64,000 bases of DNA, from contig CACABO010000002.1 in assembly GCA_902530745.1 (NCBI GenBank), positions 62,001 to 126,000 on the forward strand. The letters are read 5' to 3'. A model generated the notes under the pieces. That model did not search any database. It was not told where the DNA came from and worked only from the letters and a program-made list of their open reading frames with translations. How positions within the stretch are numbered: position 1 is the stretch's first letter; each line of letters starts with the position of its first letter. The stretch comes from an uncultured Alphaproteobacteria bacterium (GTDB lineage: Bacteria; Pseudomonadota; Alphaproteobacteria; HIMB59). Below, in pieces: positions 29,642 through 37,488 of this stretch. Made by a program: the position numbers and the translations under genes.

Positions 29642-30553
29642 TTAATCAACAGCCTTATTAATTAAATTTATATCTACACTTTCTTTACTATTTCCAATCC
29701 TCATTTCATCAAAATAAACTACTTGATTGGGTACTTTCACTCCCCAATCAACTTCAAAAGGATTTTTAGCTTTGCTTGAAATAACACTACCACTGCTATC
29801 TTCATGCGTATCTTTCCACTCTTTTACATCCACTTCTTTAGTCTTATTTTTGTCTAACCAATTGCTAATGTGACTGTTATAGATTCCGTATTTAAAAAAT
29901 AAATCTTTATTTCCGCTTTCTTTATAAGCATCTTCAGTTAATACAGGATATCTCATAGAACATTTATTTATTTTTTTTCCATTCAAATAAAATTCTGTAT
30001 AACTTTCACCTAGTTCTTTCTTTCCACCTTCAAAAGAATATTCGGTCTTTATCAAAATATCATTCCATTGACCCTTGAAGCTAGATAACTTTCCAATATA
30101 ACAGTTTCTTTGACCCAAAGAATTAAATGTAAGGTTAACACTTATCCCATTGGCTTGGAGCATCCAAATTGGATGTCTCCAATTATGAATTTTAGATTGA
30201 GCCCAGCTAGCTTTATTTAGTGTAGGATAATCTTTATCTACATAAATACTGAAACCAAACCATTTAGTATTATTTATACCGCTCCATACAATTTCTCTTT
30301 CTATTCTCTGTCTATCGTTTGAACAATCGTCCCAATATTCATCTTGGCCACATTCTCCATGCCTTAACTCAAATCTTTGTGATGACTCACCTAGTCTTAC
30401 TTCAATATCGGAGTTTTTATAATTGTGATCTGCTTTATGATTTACGGTGTTAGGAACTGTAGTTTTTTCATTAATCACACTTCCCCAAATTAAATATGGC
30501 AAAAATAAAATAGGGGCTAAAAAAGATAGCCCCTTTAAAAAATTTATTTTCAA
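29642..30553 (-). CDS. Polysaccharide lyase, heparin lyase I-like
   Basis: A 303-residue secreted protein. A hydrophobic N-terminal segment (LSFLAPILFLPYLIWGS) is a signal peptide or anchor. The mature protein shows FELRHGECG, DRQRIEREIVWSG, TKWFGFSIYVDKDYP, WAQSKIHNW and FYLNGKKI, the order seen in the concanavalin-like heparin lyase I/alginate-lyase-type families. It probably cleaves an acidic polysaccharide at the cell surface or periplasm; the exact substrate is unknown. It is 5 bases downstream of the Bax-inhibitor-1 gene and may share its transcript. Confidence 0.75.
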   Translation of the reverse strand: MKINFLKGLSFLAPILFLPYLIWGSVINEKTTVPNTVNHKADHNYKNSDIEVRLGESSQRFELRHGECGQDEYWDDCSNDRQRIEREIVWSGINNTKWFGFSIYVDKDYPTLNKASWAQSKIHNWRHPIWMLQANGISVNLTFNSLGQRNCYIGKLSSFKGQWNDILIKTEYSFEGGKKELGESYTEFYLNGKKINKCSMRYPVLTEDAYKESGNKDLFFKYGIYNSHISNWLDKNKTKEVDVKEWKDTHEDSSGSVISSKAKNPFEVDWGVKVPNQVVYFDEMRIGNSKESVDINLINKAVD

Positions 30554-30558
30554 TAAAT

Positions 30559-31266
30559 TTATCTACGCTGACCAAATAATTGCATCAACATTATGAATAG
30601 GTTTATAAAGTCTAAGTATAATGTCAGTGCACCCATGATGGCAGCTTTTCCTGCAAAAGCAGTTCCAGCAACTTGATAATAAGTTGATTTAATTCTTTGA
30701 GTATCGTAAGCAGTTAAACCCACAAACACTAAAACACCCACACAAGAAATTACAAATTGCATCGCTGAACTCTGTAAAAATATATTTACAATACTAGCAA
30801 TAATAATTCCAATGAGCCCCATCATAAGAAATGAACCAAACTTAGTTAAATCTCTTTTAGTTGCATATCCATAAATGCTCATCGCAGCGAACGTACAGCT
30901 TGTGATTAAAAATACTCTAACAATGCTTACGCCAGTGAAAACTATGAATATATAAGACAATGAAATTCCCATCACAGCAGCGAAGGCCCAAAATGTCATT
31001 TGAGCTGCAGAGGTGGACATTTTTTGTAATCTTGCACCTAAAAAGAAAATAAATCCAAGTGGAGCGAGCATTACAACCCATTGAAGTGCTGTACCATAAA
31101 TAGCCCCCATTAAAGTAGGAGACTGAGAAAATCCCCATGCCACTAAACCACTAATCGCTAAACCAGAGGTCATATAATTATAGACTTTCATCATATAATC
31201 TCTTAGGCCCTGATCTATCGCGGTTGATTGTGACTGCGAATATGTATTTTGTTTTAATTCGACCAT
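30559..31266 (-). CDS. Bax inhibitor-1/YccA-family membrane protein
   Basis: A 235-residue protein with seven membrane segments. Markers are YMTSGLAISGLVAW, YIFIVFTGVSIVRVF and VGLTAYDTQRIK, with a terminal helix FINLFIMLMQLFG. Bacterial members such as YccA/YbhL modulate FtsH protease or leak calcium. A strong ribosome site AAGGAGAAATA precedes the ATG. A heat-shock-type promoter candidate lies upstream. Confidence 0.93.
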   Translation of the reverse strand: MVELKQNTYSQSQSTAIDQGLRDYMMKVYNYMTSGLAISGLVAWGFSQSPTLMGAIYGTALQWVVMLAPLGFIFFLGARLQKMSTSAAQMTFWAFAAVMGISLSYIFIVFTGVSIVRVFLITSCTFAAMSIYGYATKRDLTKFGSFLMMGLIGIIIASIVNIFLQSSAMQFVISCVGVLVFVGLTAYDTQRIKSTYYQVAGTAFAGKAAIMGALTLYLDFINLFIMLMQLFGQRR

Positions 31267-31288
31267 TATTTCTCCTTAATACTTTTTA

Positions 31289-31317
31289 ATATGGCTATTA
31301 TCTTGATATTTTTCAAG
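31289..31317 (-). promoter_or_regulatory. RpoH-like promoter of the Bax-inhibitor-1 gene
   Basis: On the minus strand CTTGAAA (31317-31311), a 15-base spacer and GCCATAT (31295-31289) match the sigma-32 pattern CTTGAAA-N11..16-CCCATNT with one mismatch. A start near 31282 would leave a short leader containing the ribosome site. Confidence 0.4.
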
Positions 31318-31331
31318 TAAAACCGTATGAA
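31303..31331 (+). promoter_or_regulatory. Sigma-70 promoter of the aldo/keto reductase gene, probably leaderless
   Basis: TTGATA at 31303-31308, 17-base spacer, TATGAA at 31326-31331. Initiation 7 bases on falls at the ATG (31338), and no ribosome site is present. It overlaps the divergent candidate promoter at 31289-31317. Confidence 0.6.
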
Positions 31332-31337
31332 TCTTTT

Positions 31338-32375
31338 ATGAAATTCAAACCTTTAGGAAATACAGACCTTCAAGTTAGCCTCATTTGCCTTGGAACAATG
31401 ACATGGGGCGAGCAAAATACACAAAATGAAGCATTCGAGCAAATGGACTATTCTTATGAAAAAGGTGTCAATTTTTTTGATACGGCAGAATTCTATTCAG
31501 TTAAAGGCAGAGAAAAAACTTATGGCACCACTGAGAAAATTATTGGTAATTGGTTCAAACAAAAAAATAATCGAGAAAAAATAATATTAGCATCAAAAGT
31601 CGCTGGCCCTGATGTGCGATGGATTAGAGGTGGTGGTTTACAATTCAATGAGAAGCATTTCACTGAAGCATTAGAGGGCAGCTTAAAAAGACTTCAAACA
31701 GATTACATTGATCTTTATCAATTACACTGGCCAGAGAGAAAAACAAATTTTTTTGGGAAATTGGGATATAAAAATCATAAAGAAGAGAAAAAATGGACTC
31801 CCTTTGAAGAAATTTTAGAAACAGCAAAAAAATTTATCGATCAAGGAAAGATTAGACATTTAGGTTTATCTAATGAAACTCCTTACGGTCTCTCTAATTA
31901 TATCAATTTATCTAGATATAAAAATTTACCAAGGGTCATGTCAGTTCAAAATCCATATAGTTTATTAAACCGAACTTATGAAGTGGGTATGTCTGAAATT
32001 TCAATAAGAGATCAGGTGGGTTTATTAGCTTACTCACCACTAGCTTGCGGTGTATTGACAGGTAAATACAGAAATTCACAAAAACCTGATGGGGCTCGGT
32101 TGACAATTTGGGATGATTGGACAAGATACACTAATGAGAGATCTATGAATGCTACAGATAAGTATTGCAAAATTGCAGAGAGGCACGGTCTTACCCCAAC
32201 AGAATTATCATTAGCATTTGTTAATCAACAAGATTTTGTTACAAGCAATATAATAGGGGCAACTAAAATGGATCAATTGAAAGAGAATATAAAGTCAGCT
32301 GATATTGAGCTTTCAAAAGAAATAATTGACGAGATAAATGATGTGCATGAAAATAATCCATCACCAGCCCCCTAA
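31338..32375 (+). CDS. Aldo/keto reductase, Tas-like
   Basis: A 345-residue NADP(H)-dependent oxidoreductase of the AKR barrel family. The N-terminal GNTDLQVSLICLGTMTWG, FFDTAEFYSV (catalytic Asp/Tyr region), DYIDLYQLHWPER (catalytic His) and NIIGATKMDQLKEN are all present. Closest by pattern to E. coli Tas. The substrate is unknown. Followed after 8 bases by the pterin dehydratase gene. Confidence 0.92.
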   Translation: MKFKPLGNTDLQVSLICLGTMTWGEQNTQNEAFEQMDYSYEKGVNFFDTAEFYSVKGREKTYGTTEKIIGNWFKQKNNREKIILASKVAGPDVRWIRGGGLQFNEKHFTEALEGSLKRLQTDYIDLYQLHWPERKTNFFGKLGYKNHKEEKKWTPFEEILETAKKFIDQGKIRHLGLSNETPYGLSNYINLSRYKNLPRVMSVQNPYSLLNRTYEVGMSEISIRDQVGLLAYSPLACGVLTGKYRNSQKPDGARLTIWDDWTRYTNERSMNATDKYCKIAERHGLTPTELSLAFVNQQDFVTSNIIGATKMDQLKENIKSADIELSKEIIDEINDVHENNPSPAP

Positions 32376-32383
32376 ATGTTAAA

Positions 32384-32626
32384 ATGACTGATTGGCCAAT
32401 AGATAATCAGGGTAGATTATCAAAAATTTTTGAATTTAAAAATTATCGAAAAAGCTTTGCCTTCACCAGTCAAGTTGCAATGCTGTCCGAAAAAAAAAAT
32501 CATCACCCTCAAATAGTTTTAGACTATAATAAAGTGACAGTCTCACTAATTTCTCATGATGTTCAAAAAATTACTCAAAGAGATATAGAATTAGCAAATC
32601 AAATTGATAAGCTTTATATAGACTAA
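32384..32626 (+). CDS. phhB: Pterin-4a-carbinolamine dehydratase (PhhB/PCD-like)
   Basis: An 80-residue protein, close to the usual 90-100. The active-site block EKKNHHPQI with paired histidines, followed by YNKVTVSLISHD and ITQRDIELANQID, is the PCD signature. It recycles the tetrahydropterin cofactor of aromatic hydroxylases; no such hydroxylase is in the window. Confidence 0.9.
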   Translation: MTDWPIDNQGRLSKIFEFKNYRKSFAFTSQVAMLSEKKNHHPQIVLDYNKVTVSLISHDVQKITQRDIELANQIDKLYID

Positions 32627-32654
32627 TTAACTAGTGTTTTAGTTAACTAATTAA
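32627..32654. repeat. AT-rich inverted repeat before the TPR-glycosyltransferase gene
   Basis: TTAACTA and TAGTTAA arms separated by 6 bases, with flanking complementarity, fill the whole 28-base gap between two same-strand genes. No ribosome site is seen there. It could be a weak terminator or leader structure. Confidence 0.3.
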
Positions 32655-34106
32655 ATGAGCACAAAAATTGAAGATGAAGATTTAATCAAAGCTAAAGAAC
32701 TTTTTGTTCAAAGTATAGATTATCAAAATAGTGGACATTTATTAAATGCAATTGAATGTTTAGAAGAAGCTTTCAGACTGGTGCCATCTAGAGATAGTAT
32801 CATTAATAATCTTATAATTTTATACTTTACTCTTAAACAAAATGAAAAATTAAAAACTTTTCTTACCCAAGTAACCTCTTCACAAAATAAACAATTATAT
32901 AATTTAGGACAAATATATTTGAATTATCTGGAGGAAGACTTCCATAAATGTATTGAGGACTCAAACAAATTATTATTAAGTGAAAATCAATCATTAATAC
33001 TTCAGTTATATGATATTTTGATTAAGAGTTATTTTAAAACTCATGATATTTCTAATGTTTTTTTGTATTCAAGAAAACTTTTAAAAGATAAAAGTTTATA
33101 CAATCAAAGATTGTTCTCTGTAGGTAACATACTTTTATGTCTTTCAAAACCAAGGGCTGCTAAATGGTTTATTCAAAAATCTTTAAATATAAGTTTTAAC
33201 CAAGCCTATGCCTTTGACTTAGGTTTCTGTTATCTTCAATTAAAAGATTTTAAAAATGGATTTAAATATTGGAATAATCGTCTTGAAGGCCATGACGCTC
33301 AAAACAAATTATTTACAAAAATTCCCCCTCTTGAAAAAATAGAGAATATAGAAAATAAAAAGATTTTAATATGGTCCGAGCAAGGTATTGGAGACACACT
33401 AAATTTTGCCAGGTATATAAGATTAATCAAAAAATATCGACCTGAAATAACTTTTGTTGTGCAAAAAAAGTTATATGAGATTTTTAAAAAATATTATGAT
33501 GATATAAAAGTTTTTAGTTATGAAGACGTAATCGATAATAGATATGATTATCAGACATCATTATTAAATTTGATTGGCATTCTAAATTCAAATTATGACG
33601 AAATACCAACTGATAAATTTGAATTCACTCATAATAAAAAAATAGAACAACCCATAAAACGAGTTGGTTTTGCTCACTCAGGCAACCCGTCATATTTCCG
33701 AGATTCATATAGATCCATAAATCCCGATGAATTTGAAAGTATTTTTTCACTCAAGAGAATTAATTTTTTTAAAATCAACTCACATTACGAGCCTTATGTG
33801 GACAGACACGAAAATGTAGAGGATGTTGGACATTTATCAATTCAGGAGATTGCAGATAAAATTAAAGATTTTGATTTGATAATAACCACTGATACCTTCC
33901 TTGTTCACCTATGTGGTTTTTTTAATGTGAATTGTATACTTCTATTAAACTATAATTCTGATTGGAGGTGGTTTGATGATTACAAATATACAAAATGGTA
34001 TTCCTCAGTTAGAATAATTAAACAAAAAAATATTTCAGACTGGAAAAATGAAATTAATATTATGAAACGTTTTCTTAGATATAAATCAAAAAAAAATTTA
34101 AATTAA
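32655..34106 (+). CDS. TPR protein with glycosyltransferase-family-9-like C-terminus
   Basis: A 483-residue protein. The first ~220 residues are TPR-like helices (AIECLEEAFRLVPSRDSIINN). From about residue 235 the sequence follows the ADP-heptosyltransferase fold: ILIWSEQGIGDTLNFARYIRL, then RVGFAHSGNPSYF, then LIITTDTFLVHLCGFF, the usual sugar-nucleotide pocket. Such TPR-GT proteins are common in marine alphaproteobacteria and may glycosylate proteins or surface glycans. The acceptor is unknown. Confidence 0.8.
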   Translation: MSTKIEDEDLIKAKELFVQSIDYQNSGHLLNAIECLEEAFRLVPSRDSIINNLIILYFTLKQNEKLKTFLTQVTSSQNKQLYNLGQIYLNYLEEDFHKCIEDSNKLLLSENQSLILQLYDILIKSYFKTHDISNVFLYSRKLLKDKSLYNQRLFSVGNILLCLSKPRAAKWFIQKSLNISFNQAYAFDLGFCYLQLKDFKNGFKYWNNRLEGHDAQNKLFTKIPPLEKIENIENKKILIWSEQGIGDTLNFARYIRLIKKYRPEITFVVQKKLYEIFKKYYDDIKVFSYEDVIDNRYDYQTSLLNLIGILNSNYDEIPTDKFEFTHNKKIEQPIKRVGFAHSGNPSYFRDSYRSINPDEFESIFSLKRINFFKINSHYEPYVDRHENVEDVGHLSIQEIADKIKDFDLIITTDTFLVHLCGFFNVNCILLLNYNSDWRWFDDYKYTKWYSSVRIIKQKNISDWKNEINIMKRFLRYKSKKNLN

Positions 34107-34107
34107 C

Positions 34108-34506
34108 ATGATATATTTAATAGGTGTTCCTGGTTTAATTCCATTCTACCTTTGTTTTTATAATATTGATTTAATCTTTCTTGATTTTGATAGAGATATG
34201 TTCGTTTATTATTCCGCGGTTATAATGTCATTTTTAGGTGCCGTTTATTGGGGTGTTTATCTTCAATCAAAAAATAATATTGCAATTTTGTTTAGTGTTT
34301 GCCCTGCTGTTTATGCATTTTTGGTTTTAGCATTTAATTTAAAATTTGATGAAATTATTGGGTTTTTTATAGCAGGTTACTTCGTAATTTTATGCTTTGA
34401 TTTCTTTTTTTATTTTAAAGAAAAAATAATTCGAACCGATTATTTCATTTTGAGATTAATCTTAACAGCAGGAATTGCTCCCGCTCATATTCTATACATT
34501 TTATAA
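34108..34506 (+). CDS. DUF3429-family membrane protein
   Basis: A 132-residue, five-helix membrane protein. LIGVPGLIPFYL and YYSAVIMSFLGAVYWGVYL match the DUF3429 pattern; function unknown. The start follows the previous stop by one base. Confidence 0.8.
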   Translation: MIYLIGVPGLIPFYLCFYNIDLIFLDFDRDMFVYYSAVIMSFLGAVYWGVYLQSKNNIAILFSVCPAVYAFLVLAFNLKFDEIIGFFIAGYFVILCFDFFFYFKEKIIRTDYFILRLILTAGIAPAHILYIL

Positions 34507-34512
34507 TTAAAA

Positions 34513-35127
34513 TTAATTAGCGATTAAATTTAATAACTTACCAAACTTACCAGAGAATTTAATTTTACCGTGTGTGTAAGCTAATCCGATACAACCGGTT
34601 TGAGCATGACCAATAGGGGTATGATTGTGGTCGTCACTTCTTACTTGGACAGATCCCTGTTTATAATTCCCATACTCATCACTATAAGAGCCGTGTAAAA
34701 CTAAAAAACTCTCATTGCCTTCGTGTGTGTGCTGAGGAATTTTTGCACCAGGCATTACATGGATGAGTTCTAGTTTTTCATTATTTTCCTTGGGAAGTAT
34801 AGAAGCAACCTTAACATCTTTAAAAGATTTCCATTTAATTTCTTTGTTTTTTAAATGAGATCTAAGAGTAGCTGGTAGTTGACTTAACAAAGGATCATGC
34901 TCTTCGTTATTTTGAGTTTTTGACTTTACAATGTTAGTTTGTTCTAAAATATTATTCCATAAGTCTTTAGATAAAGGAGATTTCTCAACCTTTTCTAAAA
35001 AATACCCACCTACCTCATTCATCGCAGAGTTTAGTGATCTATTATCAGGATCAACTTCAGCTAAACACTGTTGGAAAATAAGGCTAGCAGCTGAATTTAC
35101 AGGTGTACTAAGAATTTCGAATGTCAT
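34513..35127 (-). CDS. ChrR-like cupin anti-sigma factor, zinc motif missing
   Basis: A 204-residue protein downstream of an ECF sigma gene. The C-terminal half is a ChrR cupin: PGAKIPQHTHEGNESFLVL, HGSYSDEYGNYKQGSVQV and DHNHTP with the metal-binding histidines. In ChrR the N-terminal half inhibits the sigma factor through a zinc site with an HxxxCxxC-type motif. Here that region (SLIFQQCLAEVDPDNRSLN) has a single cysteine and no such motif. It is coupled to the sigma gene by a one-base overlap. Inhibition of the sigma factor is inferred from family and arrangement. Confidence 0.85.
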   Translation of the reverse strand: MTFEILSTPVNSAASLIFQQCLAEVDPDNRSLNSAMNEVGGYFLEKVEKSPLSKDLWNNILEQTNIVKSKTQNNEEHDPLLSQLPATLRSHLKNKEIKWKSFKDVKVASILPKENNEKLELIHVMPGAKIPQHTHEGNESFLVLHGSYSDEYGNYKQGSVQVRSDDHNHTPIGHAQTGCIGLAYTHGKIKFSGKFGKLLNLIAN

Positions 35128-35735
35128 CAGTTAACCATACTTCCACTGTCATTATTTAGATTAACCATAGTGCCGTCTTGTTCCAATTTGCCGCGGACCT
35201 TCTCTAATGCTAGACGAATTCTTGATTTTACGGTGCCTAAAGGGATTTTGGTTATCTCTGCGATTTCACCATGTGATTTTTCTTCAAAGAAATTCATTTT
35301 TAGCAGATCTAGTTGATCTTTTGGAAGATCATCTAAATATTGTGCCACCATTTCAAATTTTTGATCATGCTCGATATTCTCGTCTGCTTTAGACTCAACA
35401 GGAGGTAAAATAGCAGTATCAATGTCCTCCAAGATCGCTTTTCTAGTTTTTCTTAAAATATCAATTTTCTTGTTACGAGCGATAGTATAAATCCAGGTGC
35501 TCGGTGAAGCAACTGAGGGGTCATAGTAATCAGCTTTGGTCCAAATAATTGTCATAGTTTCTTGTATGATTTCCTCTGCAATGGCGTCATCCGCGCCTGA
35601 CTTCATCAAAAAAGACTTTAGCCTTGGGCCAAAATAATCAAAAATTTTCTTAAAACTCCCTATATCCTGCCTTTCAGCAATATTCTGAAGTGCCTCCACA
35701 AAAGGATTTTTAACTTTACCCATTAATATCTCCAT
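35127..35735 (-). CDS. ECF RNA polymerase sigma factor (RpoE/ChrR group)
   Basis: A 202-residue sigma factor. Region 2: FLMKSGADDAIAEEIIQETMTIIW and STWIYTIARNKKIDILRK; region 4: LPKDQLDLLKMNFFEEKSH then IPLGTVKSRIRLALEKVR. The pairing with a ChrR-type cupin protein places it in the group that answers singlet oxygen and related photo-oxidative stress in other alphaproteobacteria. The start may be the ATG at 35723 (MGKVKNPF) rather than 35735. Confidence 0.93.
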   Translation of the reverse strand: MEILMGKVKNPFVEALQNIAERQDIGSFKKIFDYFGPRLKSFLMKSGADDAIAEEIIQETMTIIWTKADYYDPSVASPSTWIYTIARNKKIDILRKTRKAILEDIDTAILPPVESKADENIEHDQKFEMVAQYLDDLPKDQLDLLKMNFFEEKSHGEIAEITKIPLGTVKSRIRLALEKVRGKLEQDGTMVNLNNDSGSMVN

Positions 35736-35786
35736 TTATATCTTTCCATTTATTATTTTAAAAATCAATCTTAATTGGTATATTCT

Positions 35787-35801
35787 CTGACATTAAGTCA
35801 G
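35787..35801. repeat. Short inverted repeat before the IalB-like gene
   Basis: CTGAC-ATTAA-GTCAG ends one base before the ATG at 35803. It may be an operator or a leader hairpin; no partner regulator is apparent. Confidence 0.3.
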
Positions 35802-35802
35802 C

Positions 35803-36279
35803 ATGTTTAAACAAAAATTATCATACTTAACTCTATGCTTATGTTTTTTAATAAGTAATTTGTTTGCCAGTCACTCCATTGACTTTGAGCATGGCAAGTG
35901 GTCCTTTAAACAAATCAACAACAAAACATGTTCAATCTTTCAGGTACCGACTTCAGAAAAAGGCGACTACACCAATAGAGGAGCAGTAATTTTTTATGTA
36001 TTCAAAGAAGGTGCTGCTGAATACGTTAGAATAGACGCTGGCTATCCATATGACTCACAAAAATATGTTAAAGTTACAATTGACTCAAAAAATTATCAAT
36101 TTTTTGGAGAAGACGATTCTGCTTGGTCGATGGCAGACGACACTGTCATCATTAAAGCTTTAAAAGCTGGTAAAAAAATGACAGTTGTCGGGTATTCTAA
36201 AAGAGGTACAGAGACAACAGATACGTATACGTTAATAGGTTTCACTAACGCATATAATTCTCTTCAACAAGACTGTTAA
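35803..36279 (+). CDS. IalB-like (invasion-associated locus B family) exported protein
   Basis: A 158-residue protein with a signal peptide cleaved after LFA. The mature part has [17 protein letters not shown], then [24 protein letters not shown] (block [18 protein letters not shown]) and [11 protein letters not shown], the pattern of the IalB family of periplasmic proteins. The two cysteines could form a disulfide. The family name comes from Bartonella; members are widespread in free-living alphaproteobacteria and have no settled function. Ends 4 bases before argG. Confidence 0.85.
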   Translation: MFKQKLSYLTLCLCFLISNLFASHSIDFEHGKWSFKQINNKTCSIFQVPTSEKGDYTNRGAVIFYVFKEGAAEYVRIDAGYPYDSQKYVKVTIDSKNYQFFGEDDSAWSMADDTVIIKALKAGKKMTVVGYSKRGTETTDTYTLIGFTNAYNSLQQDC

Positions 36280-36283
36280 GCAA

Positions 36284-37477
36284 ATGAAAAATAAAATTGT
36301 TTTAGCCTACTCAGGCGGGTTGGACACAAGCGTCATACTGAAATGGCTACAAACCGAATATAACGCAGATGTCATTGCATATGCAGCGGATCTTGGTCAA
36401 GGTGCAGAGTTAACTGAAGCGAAAATCAAAGCAAAAAAACTTGGTGCAAAGAAAATATACATTGAAAATTTAAAAGAAGAATTTGTTCGAGATTATGTTT
36501 TTCCAATGTTTCGTTGTAATACAATCTATGAGGGTGAGTATCTTTTAGGTACATCAATCGCTCGACCATTAATTGCTAAGAGACAAATTGAAATAGCAAA
36601 AAAAGAAAAAGCTTATGCTGTCTCCCATGGAGCAACGGGTAAAGGAAATGACCAAGTACGATTTGAATTTTCTTATTATGCATTAGAACCTAAAATACAA
36701 GTGATTGCACCTTGGAGAGAGTGGGATTTATCATCAAGAACCAAACTCTTGGAATTTGCAGCAAAAAACAAAATCCCTATAATGAAACATAATAAAAAGG
36801 AGTCTCCTTATAGTGTGGACGCAAATGTTCTTCATCGTTCTGCTGAAGGAAAAATCCTTGAAGACCCTTGGAAAAGACCACCTGAAAATGTTTTTGGAAT
36901 TTCAAAAAGCCCTCAATCAGCTCCAAACAAAGAGACAGTTGTAACTATTCAATTTAAAAATGGTGATCCAATTGCCATAAATGGAAAAAAACTCTCACCT
37001 TTTAATTTATTAGAAAAACTTAATAAATTAGGCTCCCTTAATGGTATTGGAAGAGTTGATATTGTAGAGAATAGATATGTAGGAATTAAATCACGCGGTG
37101 TTTATGAAACACCAGGTGGAACAATTTTATTAAAAGCACATCGTGCTATGGAAAGCATAACTCTTGATAGAGAAGAAGTTTTCACTAAAGATGAACTCAT
37201 GCCCAAATATGCTAGGTTAATTTACAATGGGTATTGGTTTGCACCTGAGAGAGCGATGATGCAAAAAGCAATTGATGCTACTCAGAAAAGAGTAAATGGA
37301 CAAGTAAAACTCGCACTTTATAAAGGCAATGTGATTGTCATCGGAAGACAGTCACCTAATAGCCTATATGACGAAGATCTCGCAACATTTGAGAGCTCTA
37401 ATTATGATCAACGTGATGCAGAGGGTTTTATAAAACTCAATGCCCTAAGATTAAAAAAGAATAAACTTAAACTTTAG
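36284..37477 (+). CDS. argG: Argininosuccinate synthase
   Basis: A 397-residue enzyme joining citrulline and aspartate in arginine synthesis. The ATP pyrophosphatase loop AYSGGLDTS is at residues 8-16; [39 protein letters not shown] (block [13 protein letters not shown]) and [13 protein letters not shown] follow. Full length. Ends 11 bases before the convergent TolC-type gene. Confidence 0.97.
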   Translation: MKNKIVLAYSGGLDTSVILKWLQTEYNADVIAYAADLGQGAELTEAKIKAKKLGAKKIYIENLKEEFVRDYVFPMFRCNTIYEGEYLLGTSIARPLIAKRQIEIAKKEKAYAVSHGATGKGNDQVRFEFSYYALEPKIQVIAPWREWDLSSRTKLLEFAAKNKIPIMKHNKKESPYSVDANVLHRSAEGKILEDPWKRPPENVFGISKSPQSAPNKETVVTIQFKNGDPIAINGKKLSPFNLLEKLNKLGSLNGIGRVDIVENRYVGIKSRGVYETPGGTILLKAHRAMESITLDREEVFTKDELMPKYARLIYNGYWFAPERAMMQKAIDATQKRVNGQVKLALYKGNVIVIGRQSPNSLYDEDLATFESSNYDQRDAEGFIKLNALRLKKNKLKL

Positions 37478-37488
37478 TTTCTAAATTA

